Assembly: GCA_046597185.1 (NCBI GenBank)
Contig: JBKJLF010000772.1
Coordinates: 1-11,837 of the forward strand
Length of the DNA stretch: 11,837 bases
Source: CAMBDR01 sp046597185
Lineage (GTDB): Bacteria > Pseudomonadota > Gammaproteobacteria > Burkholderiales > Burkholderiaceae_D
Direction of reading: 5' to 3'
The translations under genes and the position numbers were made by a program. Shown piece by piece: positions 1 to 5,670 of this stretch. Every line of letters starts with the position of its first letter. Positions within the stretch are counted from its first letter, which is position 1. The notes beneath the pieces are model-generated. The model saw nothing but the letters and a program-made list of their open reading frames with translations, was not told where the DNA came from and made no database searches.

Positions 1-279
1 GCCCGGTGTCCCGGCCAGCATGCGCTGGCTTTCTATCTGGACTGCCCCTAATAATGCCCTTTCAAACGCTGCCCACATCGCCAAAATCACATAGTCGTCC
101 GCATCGCGGCGGCTGACTTCGATTTGGTTGTGTGCGGCTTGGTGCGGCGAACCAAAAAAGCTGGTTTTATCCAATAACGCAATATCATTTTTAAAAACAG
201 CGTGGCTTGCAATTTTCAGACAATCCAGCGTAATTTGATAAGCTTGCCACGCAATATCGACTTCATTGTTGGGGAGCAT
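1..279 (-). CDS. Unknown helical protein, C-terminus cut by window edge
   Basis: The frame is open for 93 codons from an ATG at 279 to the left edge of the window, with no stop, so the 3' end of the gene lies outside. The start (MLPNNEVDIAW) overlaps the last 17 bases of the upstream gene, which suggests translational coupling and a two-gene operon. The visible part looks mainly alpha-helical and soluble, with no signal peptide or membrane segment. A stretch near residues 56-77 (RRDADDYVILAMWAAFERAL) is reminiscent of helical HEPN-like proteins, but I cannot see a definite Rx4-6H ribonuclease motif, so this is only a guess. I do not recognise the family. The coding call rests on the open frame and the close coupling. 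Confidence 0.7.
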   Translation of the reverse strand, partial: MLPNNEVDIAWQAYQITLDCLKIASHAVFKNDIALLDKTSFFGSPHQAAHNQIEVSRRDADDYVILAMWAAFERALLGAVQIESQRMLAGTPG

Positions 280-883
280 AGTCGGCAACCTCAGTCAGCA
301 GGTCAAAAAACAGTTCGCTGTTGAGCTTGTGCGCTTTGTTGCTGATCCGGTTTTCAATCCAGTACCAACCCGCACTATCGATACCGCGAAAAAGTGGGCG
401 TGCTGCCGTTTCTAGTTTTCCGGCACTGCCGGTATTGTTGCGGATTGGGCCACCTGCGTCCATGTCGAGCAAGATGATTTTGTCGGCGAAGCCCTGCATA
501 TCCACCCGTCCATTGGCACCGAGAATAGACGCACCCACAGGCGTGATTTCTGCCAGCTCGGTGCCTGCGGGGCTGAGTACGGTGATTTTGGGCGCATGGT
601 AGCTGCCATAGTCTTCTTCGTTGATTTCGATGTCAGTCTTTAGAATTTTTAGTCCGGCAGCGCGTAACCATGTTTCTATTTCAGCAAACAGGCTATTGAC
701 ATGCGTCAAGAAGGGGGCGGGACTCAGTATCGTATCCATAAAGGTTCCAATCGGGATTGTCGCTGGGGTACTGCATAGTCTACCACAAGCTTCCATCTGA
801 TTATGGCGGGCTAATGCTGCCGGGCAGAAAAATTGCTTGAACGATTTTTCTTTGATGGCCATGGCTTGCTTGATTTCATTCAT
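263..883 (-). CDS. Unknown protein, 206 aa
   Basis: Unknown soluble protein. I chose the ATG at 883 (MNEIKQAMAIKEKS) because a GGTGAG Shine-Dalgarno-like sequence lies just upstream; the frame is open back to 985 but those extra 34 residues look non-coding. An ATG at codon 49 (MDTILSP) is a less likely alternative. Residues 1-48 are basic and contain three Cys; the rest alternates predicted helix (HVNSLFAEIETWLRAAGLK) and beta-rich segments (KITVLSPAGTELAEITPVG), ending in a helical tail. No membrane segment, signal peptide or catalytic motif is recognisable. Its last 17 bases overlap the next gene, so the two are probably co-expressed. The pairing of two unknown proteins beside a PIN-type nuclease locus is compatible with a toxin-antitoxin or defence role, but that is inference from context only. 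Confidence 0.75.
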   Translation of the reverse strand: MNEIKQAMAIKEKSFKQFFCPAALARHNQMEACGRLCSTPATIPIGTFMDTILSPAPFLTHVNSLFAEIETWLRAAGLKILKTDIEINEEDYGSYHAPKITVLSPAGTELAEITPVGASILGANGRVDMQGFADKIILLDMDAGGPIRNNTGSAGKLETAARPLFRGIDSAGWYWIENRISNKAHKLNSELFFDLLTEVADYAPQQ

Positions 884-937
884 AAGCTCACCGCCAGACC
901 AAGCAATGGTAAGTGGCCATATGCGGTAAAATGACTT

Positions 938-968
938 TTTATACGATTCTGTGGGGCATGTGATGCAA
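938..968 (-). promoter_or_regulatory. Weak candidate promoter for the unknown minus-strand pair
   Basis: On the minus strand a TATAAA (943..938) is preceded by TTGCAT (968..963) with a 19-base spacer, about 55 bases upstream of the chosen start at 883. The spacer is longer than ideal, so this is a weak sigma-70-like match. It lies in the 121-base divergent gap shared with the small plus-strand gene at 1005. Confidence 0.25.
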
Positions 969-1004
969 TACAAGGTCGATATCAAATTATGGAGATTTTA
1001 AATC

Positions 1005-1181
1005 ATGTGGCATGACCCCATTGTTGAAGAAACCCGTCAATTGCGTGACGAATTTGCCAGGCAGTTCAATTACGACGCCGATGCAATTTTTGAGGCAATC
1101 AAAATACGGCAAATCCAATCCGGCAAAGAAACCGCTATTTTGCCAGCAAGAAAGCCTGTCCTACTCCCGGACGTGGCCTGA
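1005..1181 (+). CDS. Small 58-aa protein, antitoxin-like family of unknown function
   Basis: A 58-codon ORF starting MWHDPIVEETRQLRDEFA and ending at a TGA at 1179-1181. A GGAG at 991-994 lies ten bases upstream of the ATG. The pattern D-P-I-V-E-E-(x)n-R-(x)n-F-N-Y-D-x-D-A-I-F-E followed by a K/R-rich helix and an S-G-K/R turn matches, from memory, a widespread family of very small bacterial proteins often found near toxin-antitoxin and PIN loci. Its biochemical function is not established to my knowledge. The N-terminal half should be a charged helix; residues 43-58 look extended and proline-rich. It is transcribed divergently from the unknown pair at 263-883 and ends only seven bases from the convergent broken gene at 1189. 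An overlapping frame starting at 1012 is the shadow of this one. Confidence 0.75.
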   Translation: MWHDPIVEETRQLRDEFARQFNYDADAIFEAIKIRQIQSGKETAILPARKPVLLPDVA

Positions 1182-1188
1182 AGTTGGC

Positions 1189-1565
1189 TCAATTCAAAAT
1201 CGCGGTTGGCGTAGGGGACGGTTTGGATTTTTTGATCAGGCTGCGATTGATTTCAATTGAAAGCCGGTTGATTTCCTGATCGCTGATTTCCCACTGCATT
1301 TTCAGTAGGCGCTCGCTGAAGCCACTTTTTTACTGTAGATGGTAGCGACCTTGCGCAAAATGGCTTTGTCGCCTGCATAGAGTTTGCCGATGCTGTTTTG
1401 TAGTGTTTGCCTTGCACGGCTATATTTTCGGATTTTGCGTTTATCGACATGCAAACTGGCGTTTTCTTGATGGATTTTTGCCGATTGCATGGCAAGCAAA
1501 CGGCTCATGGTTTCAATAGCCACTTCAAAATCAATTTCTTCCAGATCAAATAGTTTGCTATTCAT
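1189..1565 (-). pseudogene. Unknown 125-codon gene broken by a frameshift at an A-run
   Basis: Reading starts at ATG 1565 (MNSKLFDLEEIDFEVAIET) after a GGGAAAG Shine-Dalgarno-like stretch. In the as-written frame it stops after 87 codons at 1302. At codons 79-80 the coding strand has six A (plus-strand T run at 1326-1331). Adding one A, or slipping by -1, continues as SGFSERLLKMQWEISDQEIN and stays open for 45 codons to a TGA at 1189-1191, giving a 125-residue protein. The restored tail is charged and helical like the first part, which makes the break look like a real single-base loss, a sequencing error, or less likely programmed slippage. It sits 13 bases downstream of the PIN-domain gene and is probably in its operon. 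The family is unknown to me; no catalytic motif, signal peptide or membrane helix is visible. Confidence 0.65.
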
Positions 1566-1578
1566 TTTCTTTCCCGCA

Positions 1579-2052
1579 TCAAGTAGTTTTGTATCGCTGG
1601 TTATGGCCTTCCTGCGCAGCCACCCAAGCCTGCGGCGTCAAAATCTTGAACAAGCCCGCTTGCGCCGTCTTGCGCGCCAGCTTCAACACCGCTTTATCTT
1701 TGCTAATCAACACCGCCGCCTTCGCATCGCGTGCCACTTCCAGAAATTTTTGATCATCGCCATCGCTGCAACGCGGCAAGTTGATGCCGCTGGTATTGGG
1801 GAAATCGTCACAGCGGATCAGCGCATCAAACGCGGCGCTACAGGCTGCGCGGCGCGCTTGGTCCAGTTTTAACTGGCGATAACCCAACACCACCAGCCAT
1901 TCCATACGGCAATCATGCCTTGTTACCGCTTGCACCAGCCCTTGCTCCAGCGCACGCAAAAGCTGCGCCCAGCGCGGGTCTTGAAAAACAAATAAATCCA
2001 GGCACACATTGGTATCGAGTACCAGGACAGGGGGCAGATTAACAGGTATCAT
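1579..2052 (-). CDS. PIN-domain nuclease (putative toxin component, PIN family)
   Basis: A 157-aa protein with the layout of a PIN-domain metal-dependent ribonuclease. The likely acidic active-site residues are visible: D13 in VLVLDTNVCLDL, E51 in CRMEWLVVLG, D97/D100 in CSDGDDQKFLEVA, and D119 in VLISKDKAVLKLA. This order and the DxxDxxFL and SKD signatures fit the 'putative toxin-antitoxin system toxin component, PIN family' group (COG1569-like). Such proteins are thought to cleave RNA with Mg2+ or Mn2+, but the substrate here is unknown. The ATG at 2052 is the only good start; no clear Shine-Dalgarno precedes it. All four acidic positions are present, so it should be catalytically competent. 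It is divergent from yaaA and followed after 13 bases by the frameshifted gene. No classical antitoxin overlaps it; the 58-aa gene at 1005 is the nearest candidate. Confidence 0.85.
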   Translation of the reverse strand: MIPVNLPPVLVLDTNVCLDLFVFQDPRWAQLLRALEQGLVQAVTRHDCRMEWLVVLGYRQLKLDQARRAACSAAFDALIRCDDFPNTSGINLPRCSDGDDQKFLEVARDAKAAVLISKDKAVLKLARKTAQAGLFKILTPQAWVAAQEGHNQRYKTT

Positions 2053-2054
2053 AC

Positions 2055-2076
2055 AAAAAATTTTGCAAAATTGTTT
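2055..2076. promoter_or_regulatory. AT-rich near-palindrome in the PIN/yaaA divergent gap
   Basis: AATTTTGCAAAATT at 2059-2072 is a perfect 14-base palindrome. After one mismatched pair (2058/2073) three further pairs match, so dyad symmetry covers 2055-2076. It begins three bases upstream of the PIN gene start (2052) and lies about 25 bases upstream of yaaA. The position would suit an operator or integration-host-type site controlling either gene. The binding protein is unknown. Confidence 0.4.
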
Positions 2077-2100
2077 TCGTGAATGGTCTTTTACCAGCTT

Positions 2101-2880
2101 ATGTTGATTTTACTCTCTCCCGCCAAAACACTCGATCTGACCGCCCCCGTTAAAAAAATTGATTGTACACTGCCCGAATTTATTCCCGATTCGGCCCAGT
2201 TGATTGATCAACTGCGCACGCTTTCCGTGGCCGATGTCGCCCAATTGATGGATTTGTCCGACAATCTGGCCAGTCTGAACGTGGCCCGCTACGCCACTTG
2301 GCAAAGCGAATTTTCACTCGATAACGCCAAACCCGCCCTGCATTGCTTTGCCGGCGATGTATATGACGGCTTGGAAGCGGCCACCCTGAAACCCAAACAA
2401 GTAGGCTATTTGCAAAATCATTTGCGTATTTTATCCGGCTTGTACGGCGTGCTGCGGCCATTGGATTTAATGCAAGCCTATCGCCTGGAAATGGGAACCC
2501 GCTTTGCCAATTCGCGCGGTAAAGATTTGTACGCGTTTTGGGGCCAGCGTTTAACCGATCATCTGAACTTGATGCTGGAACAAAATTCGGCGAAAGCCGT
2601 GATTAATTTGGCATCGGACGAATATTTTAAAGCGGTGCAAGCCAAATTGTTGCATGCACCCGTCATCACTCCGGTGTTTGAAGACTATAAAAACGGGCGC
2701 TATAAAATTATTTCATTTTTTGCGAAACGGGCGCGTGGTATGATGGCGCGTTATTGCGCCTTACATAACATCACCCAGCCGAAAAAATTACAGGCTTTTG
2801 ATCTGGGTGGTTATGTTTTTGATGCCAGTGCCTCAAGCGAGCAGCGCTGGGTGTTTCGGCGTGATAGCGTCGTGGCTTAG
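2101..2880 (+). CDS. yaaA: Peroxide stress protein YaaA (DUF328/UPF0246)
   Basis: A 259-aa protein opening with MLILLSPAKTLDL, the hallmark N-terminus of YaaA/UPF0246. Other family signatures are FAGDVYDGLEA, YLQNHLRILSGLYGVLRPLDL, the Y-R-L-E-M-G-T segment, FW...L, INLASDEYFKAV and KIISFFAKRARGMMARY near the C-terminus. Length matches the family (about 255-260). I start at 2101 rather than the in-frame ATG at 2083 because family members begin with this methionine. In E. coli YaaA is induced by OxyR under hydrogen peroxide and lowers free intracellular iron, limiting Fenton damage; the protein is cytoplasmic and binds DNA in vitro. No obvious OxyR site is visible in the short upstream gap, which holds the AT-rich palindrome at 2055-2076. 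Confidence 0.96.
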   Translation: MLILLSPAKTLDLTAPVKKIDCTLPEFIPDSAQLIDQLRTLSVADVAQLMDLSDNLASLNVARYATWQSEFSLDNAKPALHCFAGDVYDGLEAATLKPKQVGYLQNHLRILSGLYGVLRPLDLMQAYRLEMGTRFANSRGKDLYAFWGQRLTDHLNLMLEQNSAKAVINLASDEYFKAVQAKLLHAPVITPVFEDYKNGRYKIISFFAKRARGMMARYCALHNITQPKKLQAFDLGGYVFDASASSEQRWVFRRDSVVA

Positions 2881-2905
2881 TGCTGATTTGGGGCAATATT
2901 AACGC

Positions 2906-2927
2906 GTGGGCACGGGTGCCCACCTAC
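2906..2927 (-). repeat. REP-like palindrome with GTAG head
   Basis: GTGGGCAC (2906-2913) and GTGCCCAC (2916-2923) form a perfect 8-base inverted repeat with a GG spacer. On the minus strand the palindrome is immediately preceded by GTAG (2927-2924), the head tetranucleotide typical of REP elements mobilised by RAYT (TnpA-REP) transposases. It sits in the 80-base gap between the convergent ends of yaaA and bamD. There is no T-run on either side, so it is not a classical intrinsic terminator, though the strong hairpin could protect 3' ends or slow polymerase. Only this copy is present in the window. Confidence 0.65.
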
Positions 2928-2960
2928 CTTATCGAGGCAATGGCATTGTCAATTTGAAAA

Positions 2961-3764
2961 TTAACCGCCCCAGATTTGCCACCATTTCTTTTGCTTTTGC
3001 GCGGCTGGCCTTGACAGCGCACTATTGGGGAAGCTGCGATTGAACACGCGTAAGGTATCGTCACGCATTTCCGGCATGCCCAATTTGTCGTAACACTGGC
3101 TCATCACGACCAAGGCTTCTTCCACGGCCACCGAATCACGGTATTCCGTCACCGTGGTTTGGGCGCGATTGAGTGCCGCCACATACGCGCCACGCCGATA
3201 GTAATATTTGGCCACATGCACTTCGTATTGCCCAATCGCATTTACCAGATAACGCATGCGCAAGCTGGCGTCCGGGGTATATTTGCTATTCGGGAATTTT
3301 TCCGTCAATTGCTTGAACGCATCAAAGGCTTCGCGCGTGGCTTTGGGGTCACGTTCAGTCGGGTCCTGGTTGACCAGGAAACTGAGAATGTCCTTGTTGT
3401 CGTTAAAATTGATCAAACCACGCAGATAGTAGACATAATCCACCGTCGGGTGATTCGGGTGCAGCTTGATAAAGCGCTCCACCGCCGCCAAGGCTTGAAC
3501 CTGATCGCCTTGCCGATAGTAGGAATAAGCCACTTCCAATTGTGCTTGTTGTGCATAAGCACCGAAGGGATAACGCGATTCGAGCTTTTCAAATAAGGAA
3601 ATTGCACGTTCGTAGTTCCCGGATTTCAATTCATCGCGCGCCTCCGAGTATAATTTGGAAGCCGACCAGTTTTGGGTTTCGTCGATTTTGGCCCCAAAGA
3701 TGCCACAACCACTTAAGGTCAGGGCTAAAATAAGGGCGGCGAAGAGGTATAAGTGTTTTTGCAT
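2961..3764 (-). CDS. bamD: Outer-membrane assembly lipoprotein BamD
   Basis: BamD (ComL/YfiO) is an essential lipoprotein of the BAM complex, which inserts beta-barrel proteins into the outer membrane; it contacts BamA and recognises substrate signals from the periplasmic side. The start at 3764 (MQKHLYLFAALILALTLSGC) gives a textbook lipoprotein signal peptide of 20 residues ending in lipobox L-S-G-C, with C20 as the lipidated residue. An in-frame ATG at 3785 would add seven residues and is less natural. After the signal come tetratricopeptide-like helical repeats: YSEARDELKSGNYERAISLF, LEVAYSYYRQGDQVQALAAV, the RYLVNAIGQYEVHVAKYYYR region and the C-terminal VVMSQCYDKLGM segment. Length (267 aa) is normal. 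It is divergent from rluD, an arrangement also known in E. coli (bamD next to rluD-yfiH). Confidence 0.97.
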   Translation of the reverse strand: MQKHLYLFAALILALTLSGCGIFGAKIDETQNWSASKLYSEARDELKSGNYERAISLFEKLESRYPFGAYAQQAQLEVAYSYYRQGDQVQALAAVERFIKLHPNHPTVDYVYYLRGLINFNDNKDILSFLVNQDPTERDPKATREAFDAFKQLTEKFPNSKYTPDASLRMRYLVNAIGQYEVHVAKYYYRRGAYVAALNRAQTTVTEYRDSVAVEEALVVMSQCYDKLGMPEMRDDTLRVFNRSFPNSALSRPAAQKQKKWWQIWGG

Positions 3765-3812
3765 GAGTGATGTGCAAGAAGCCATGTCAACAATTGATGG
3801 AACAAAAGGCTG

Positions 3813-3818
3813 ATTATA
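3813..3818 (-). promoter_or_regulatory. Candidate -10 box for bamD
   Basis: A perfect TATAAT reads on the minus strand at 3818..3813, about 49 bases upstream of the chosen bamD start. No good -35 lies 16-18 bases away, so the promoter is only suggested. The hexamer is inside a short inverted repeat (GGCT...AGCC), in the 58-base gap shared with divergent rluD. Confidence 0.35.
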
Positions 3819-3822
3819 GCCG

Positions 3823-4887
3823 ATGGGATTTGATCTGATGGTAACTGTGATGCCGAATTTGGGCTCTCCTGGTGAGTTTGCCGATAATTTGCTCGATGAC
3901 GAAATTGAAGATGTCGTCGATGCTAATATTGAGCATGAAATTATTGTTTTAAAATTAAGTGAATCCGATTGTGGTCAACGGGTCGATAAGGTGATTGCGC
4001 GCTTGTTGCCACAGTTTTCGCGCAATCGTATTCAAACTTGGTTGGAAGATGGTTCGATTTTGCTCGACGGTCAAGTCGCGCGGGTCAAAGCCACCGTGTA
4101 TGGTGATGAAGAAGTGACAATTTCACCACAACCGCAACCGGAAGAGAACGCATTTACACCGCAAGCGATGCCATTGCAGATTGTACACGAAGATGACACC
4201 ATCATCGTGCTCAACAAGCCGGCGGGTTTGGTGGTGCATCCGGCACCGGGTAATTGGTCGGGGACTTTGTTGAATGGCTTGTTACATCATTGCCCCGCTT
4301 TGGCCGGAGTGCCTCGCGCCGGGATTGTGCATAGGCTCGATAAGGAAACCAGCGGCCTGATGGTGATCGCCAAAACCCTGGAAGCGCATGCTGACTTGGT
4401 GCGACAGTTGCAGGCGCGTACCGTGAAGCGCGAATACTTGGCCCTGGTGTGGGGTAAACCCGTCATTTCCGGCACGGTGGATAAACCGATGGCGCGCGAC
4501 CCGCGTGAACGCGTCAAGATGGCGGTGTCGAATCAGGACAACGCCAAAGCCGCCATTACCCACTTCCGGCGGCTGGCCACGGGTGTGCTGGAACAACGGA
4601 CGGTCAGTTTGGTGTTGTGCCAGCTTGAAACCGGACGCACCCATCAAATCCGGGTGCATATGCAGGCGCTGGGCTTTCCGCTGGTGGGCGATGGCCTGTA
4701 TGGCAAGTCGCATTTGGCGTTTGTGTTCCATCGCCAAGCTTTGCAGGCGCGGCGTTTGGGCTTGCTGCACCCGAAAACCGGGGAGCTGGATGTCTGGCAA
4801 ATCGATCTGGCTGCGGATTTTCTGGAACTGTTGGGGCGGGCTGGCATCAGCATGGAAGATGTGCAGCTCGAAACCATCGAAGAGTAG
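3823..4887 (+). CDS. rluD: 23S rRNA pseudouridine synthase RluD
   Basis: RluD converts uridines 1911, 1915 and 1917 of helix 69 in 23S rRNA to pseudouridine (E. coli numbering), a step needed for normal ribosome assembly and termination. The S4 RNA-binding domain covers about residues 50-100 (GQRVDKVIARLLPQFSRNRI). The catalytic domain follows, with VVHPAPG (137-143) and the RluA-family motif HRLDKETSG at 170-178, where D173 is the catalytic aspartate; GRTHQIRVHM and GDGLYG are also present. Length 354 aa is slightly above E. coli RluD because of about 30 extra acidic residues before the S4 domain. The start is uncertain: in-frame ATGs at 3838 and 3850 are possible, and 3838 has a GGGA nine bases upstream. 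pgeF starts three bases after the stop, so the two are almost certainly cotranscribed. Confidence 0.96.
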   Translation: MGFDLMVTVMPNLGSPGEFADNLLDDEIEDVVDANIEHEIIVLKLSESDCGQRVDKVIARLLPQFSRNRIQTWLEDGSILLDGQVARVKATVYGDEEVTISPQPQPEENAFTPQAMPLQIVHEDDTIIVLNKPAGLVVHPAPGNWSGTLLNGLLHHCPALAGVPRAGIVHRLDKETSGLMVIAKTLEAHADLVRQLQARTVKREYLALVWGKPVISGTVDKPMARDPRERVKMAVSNQDNAKAAITHFRRLATGVLEQRTVSLVLCQLETGRTHQIRVHMQALGFPLVGDGLYGKSHLAFVFHRQALQARRLGLLHPKTGELDVWQIDLAADFLELLGRAGISMEDVQLETIEE

Positions 4888-4890
4888 CTG

Positions 4891-5670
4891 ATGCCATCGT
4901 TACCACCTGATCTGATCATCCCAAACTGGCCCGGCTTGCCCGCACACATTAGCGCATTCACCACCACGCGCGTCGGTGGGGGCAGCGCAGCACCGTTTGA
5001 TGACGGGCGGGGCGGTGGTGGCTGGAACTTTGGCACGCGGGTAGGGGATGATGCGCTCGCGGTAGCGCAAAACCGCCAGGCTTTGCGAAGCCTGTTGCCC
5101 GCTGCACCAGTGTGGTTGCATCAGGTGCATGGGGTGGTGGTGGCCGATGCAGCCCGGATCGCTGCGGATTCTGCTGCCAGCGAAACACAGGCTGACGCCA
5201 GTTTTACCAATGCCGCGCGAGTTGTGTGTGCGGTACAAACGGCGGATTGCCTACCTGTGTTGTTTTGCGACCACGCCGGGCGCGTGGTGGCAGCCGCTCA
5301 CGCGGGCTGGCGCGGGCTGGCGCAAGGCGTGTTGCAAGCGAGCGTGGGCGCGATGCGGGTAGCGGGGGCGGGGCCGATCAGCGCGTGGTTGGGGCCGGCG
5401 ATAGGGCCGACGCAATTTGAAGTTGGTGCCGAGGTGGTGGCCGCGTTTGCGCATTTGCCGGGCAGTGGTGCAGCGTTTGTGCCGCATCCGCAGCATACGG
5501 GTAAATATCTGGCGGATATCTATCAATTGGCGCGGCTGGCCCTGGCGCAAGTGGCGGTGCTGGATGTTGCCGGCGGTGAATATTGCACCGTGAGTCAGGT
5601 GCATCAGTTTTATTCGTATCGGCGTGATCAACAAACCGGGCGCATGGTGTCGTGCATCTGGATCAAATAA
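4891..5670 (+). CDS. pgeF: LACC1/YfiH-family purine nucleoside phosphorylase (formerly polyphenol oxidase)
   Basis: A 259-aa member of the YfiH/LACC1 (DUF152, Cu-oxidase_4) family. The metal-binding triad is visible: H80 in WLHQVHG, C120 in VQTADCLPVLFCD and H137 in AAAHAGWRGLA. The conserved AFTTTRVGG segment at 22-30, LGPAIGPTQFEVG and CTVSQVHQFYSYRRD are also present. Family members are reported to act as zinc-dependent purine nucleoside phosphorylases/adenosine deaminases, and in E. coli YfiH (PgeF) corrects L-Ser misincorporated into peptidoglycan precursors; earlier 'laccase' annotations are doubtful. The ATG at 4891 is three bases after the rluD stop, and a GAAGAG within the end of rluD can serve as ribosome binding site. 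The gene is visibly richer in GC than its neighbours. Its stop abuts the stop of the convergent membrane-protein gene with no gap. Confidence 0.94.
   Translation: MPSLPPDLIIPNWPGLPAHISAFTTTRVGGGSAAPFDDGRGGGGWNFGTRVGDDALAVAQNRQALRSLLPAAPVWLHQVHGVVVADAARIAADSAASETQADASFTNAARVVCAVQTADCLPVLFCDHAGRVVAAAHAGWRGLAQGVLQASVGAMRVAGAGPISAWLGPAIGPTQFEVGAEVVAAFAHLPGSGAAFVPHPQHTGKYLADIYQLARLALAQVAVLDVAGGEYCTVSQVHQFYSYRRDQQTGRMVSCIWIK

Noticed and set aside
1012..1260. 82-codon plus-strand frame overlapping the 58-aa gene
   Set aside because: It is out of frame with the recognisable MWHDPIVEETRQL protein at 1005, has no ribosome binding site of its own and runs into the convergent gene; it is a shadow.
1253..1495. 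80-codon minus-strand frame overlapping the frameshifted gene
   Set aside because: It is the wrong shifted frame: low-quality composition and no ribosome binding site. The -1 frame continuing to 1189 fits the gene better.
1489..1872. 127-codon plus-strand frame
   Set aside because: It lies antisense to the PIN-domain gene, whose catalytic motifs are clear; a composition shadow.
2906..2923. Hairpin after yaaA as an intrinsic terminator
   Set aside because: No T-run follows on either strand; the GTAG head makes a REP element the better explanation.
4282..4800. 172-codon frame antisense to rluD
   Set aside because: rluD on the other strand has an intact catalytic motif and full-length family match; long antisense frames are common in such genes.
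5294..5325. Tandem GCGGGCTGGC repeat inside pgeF
   Set aside because: It encodes the conserved HAGWRGLA motif of the family, so the repetition is explained by the protein.
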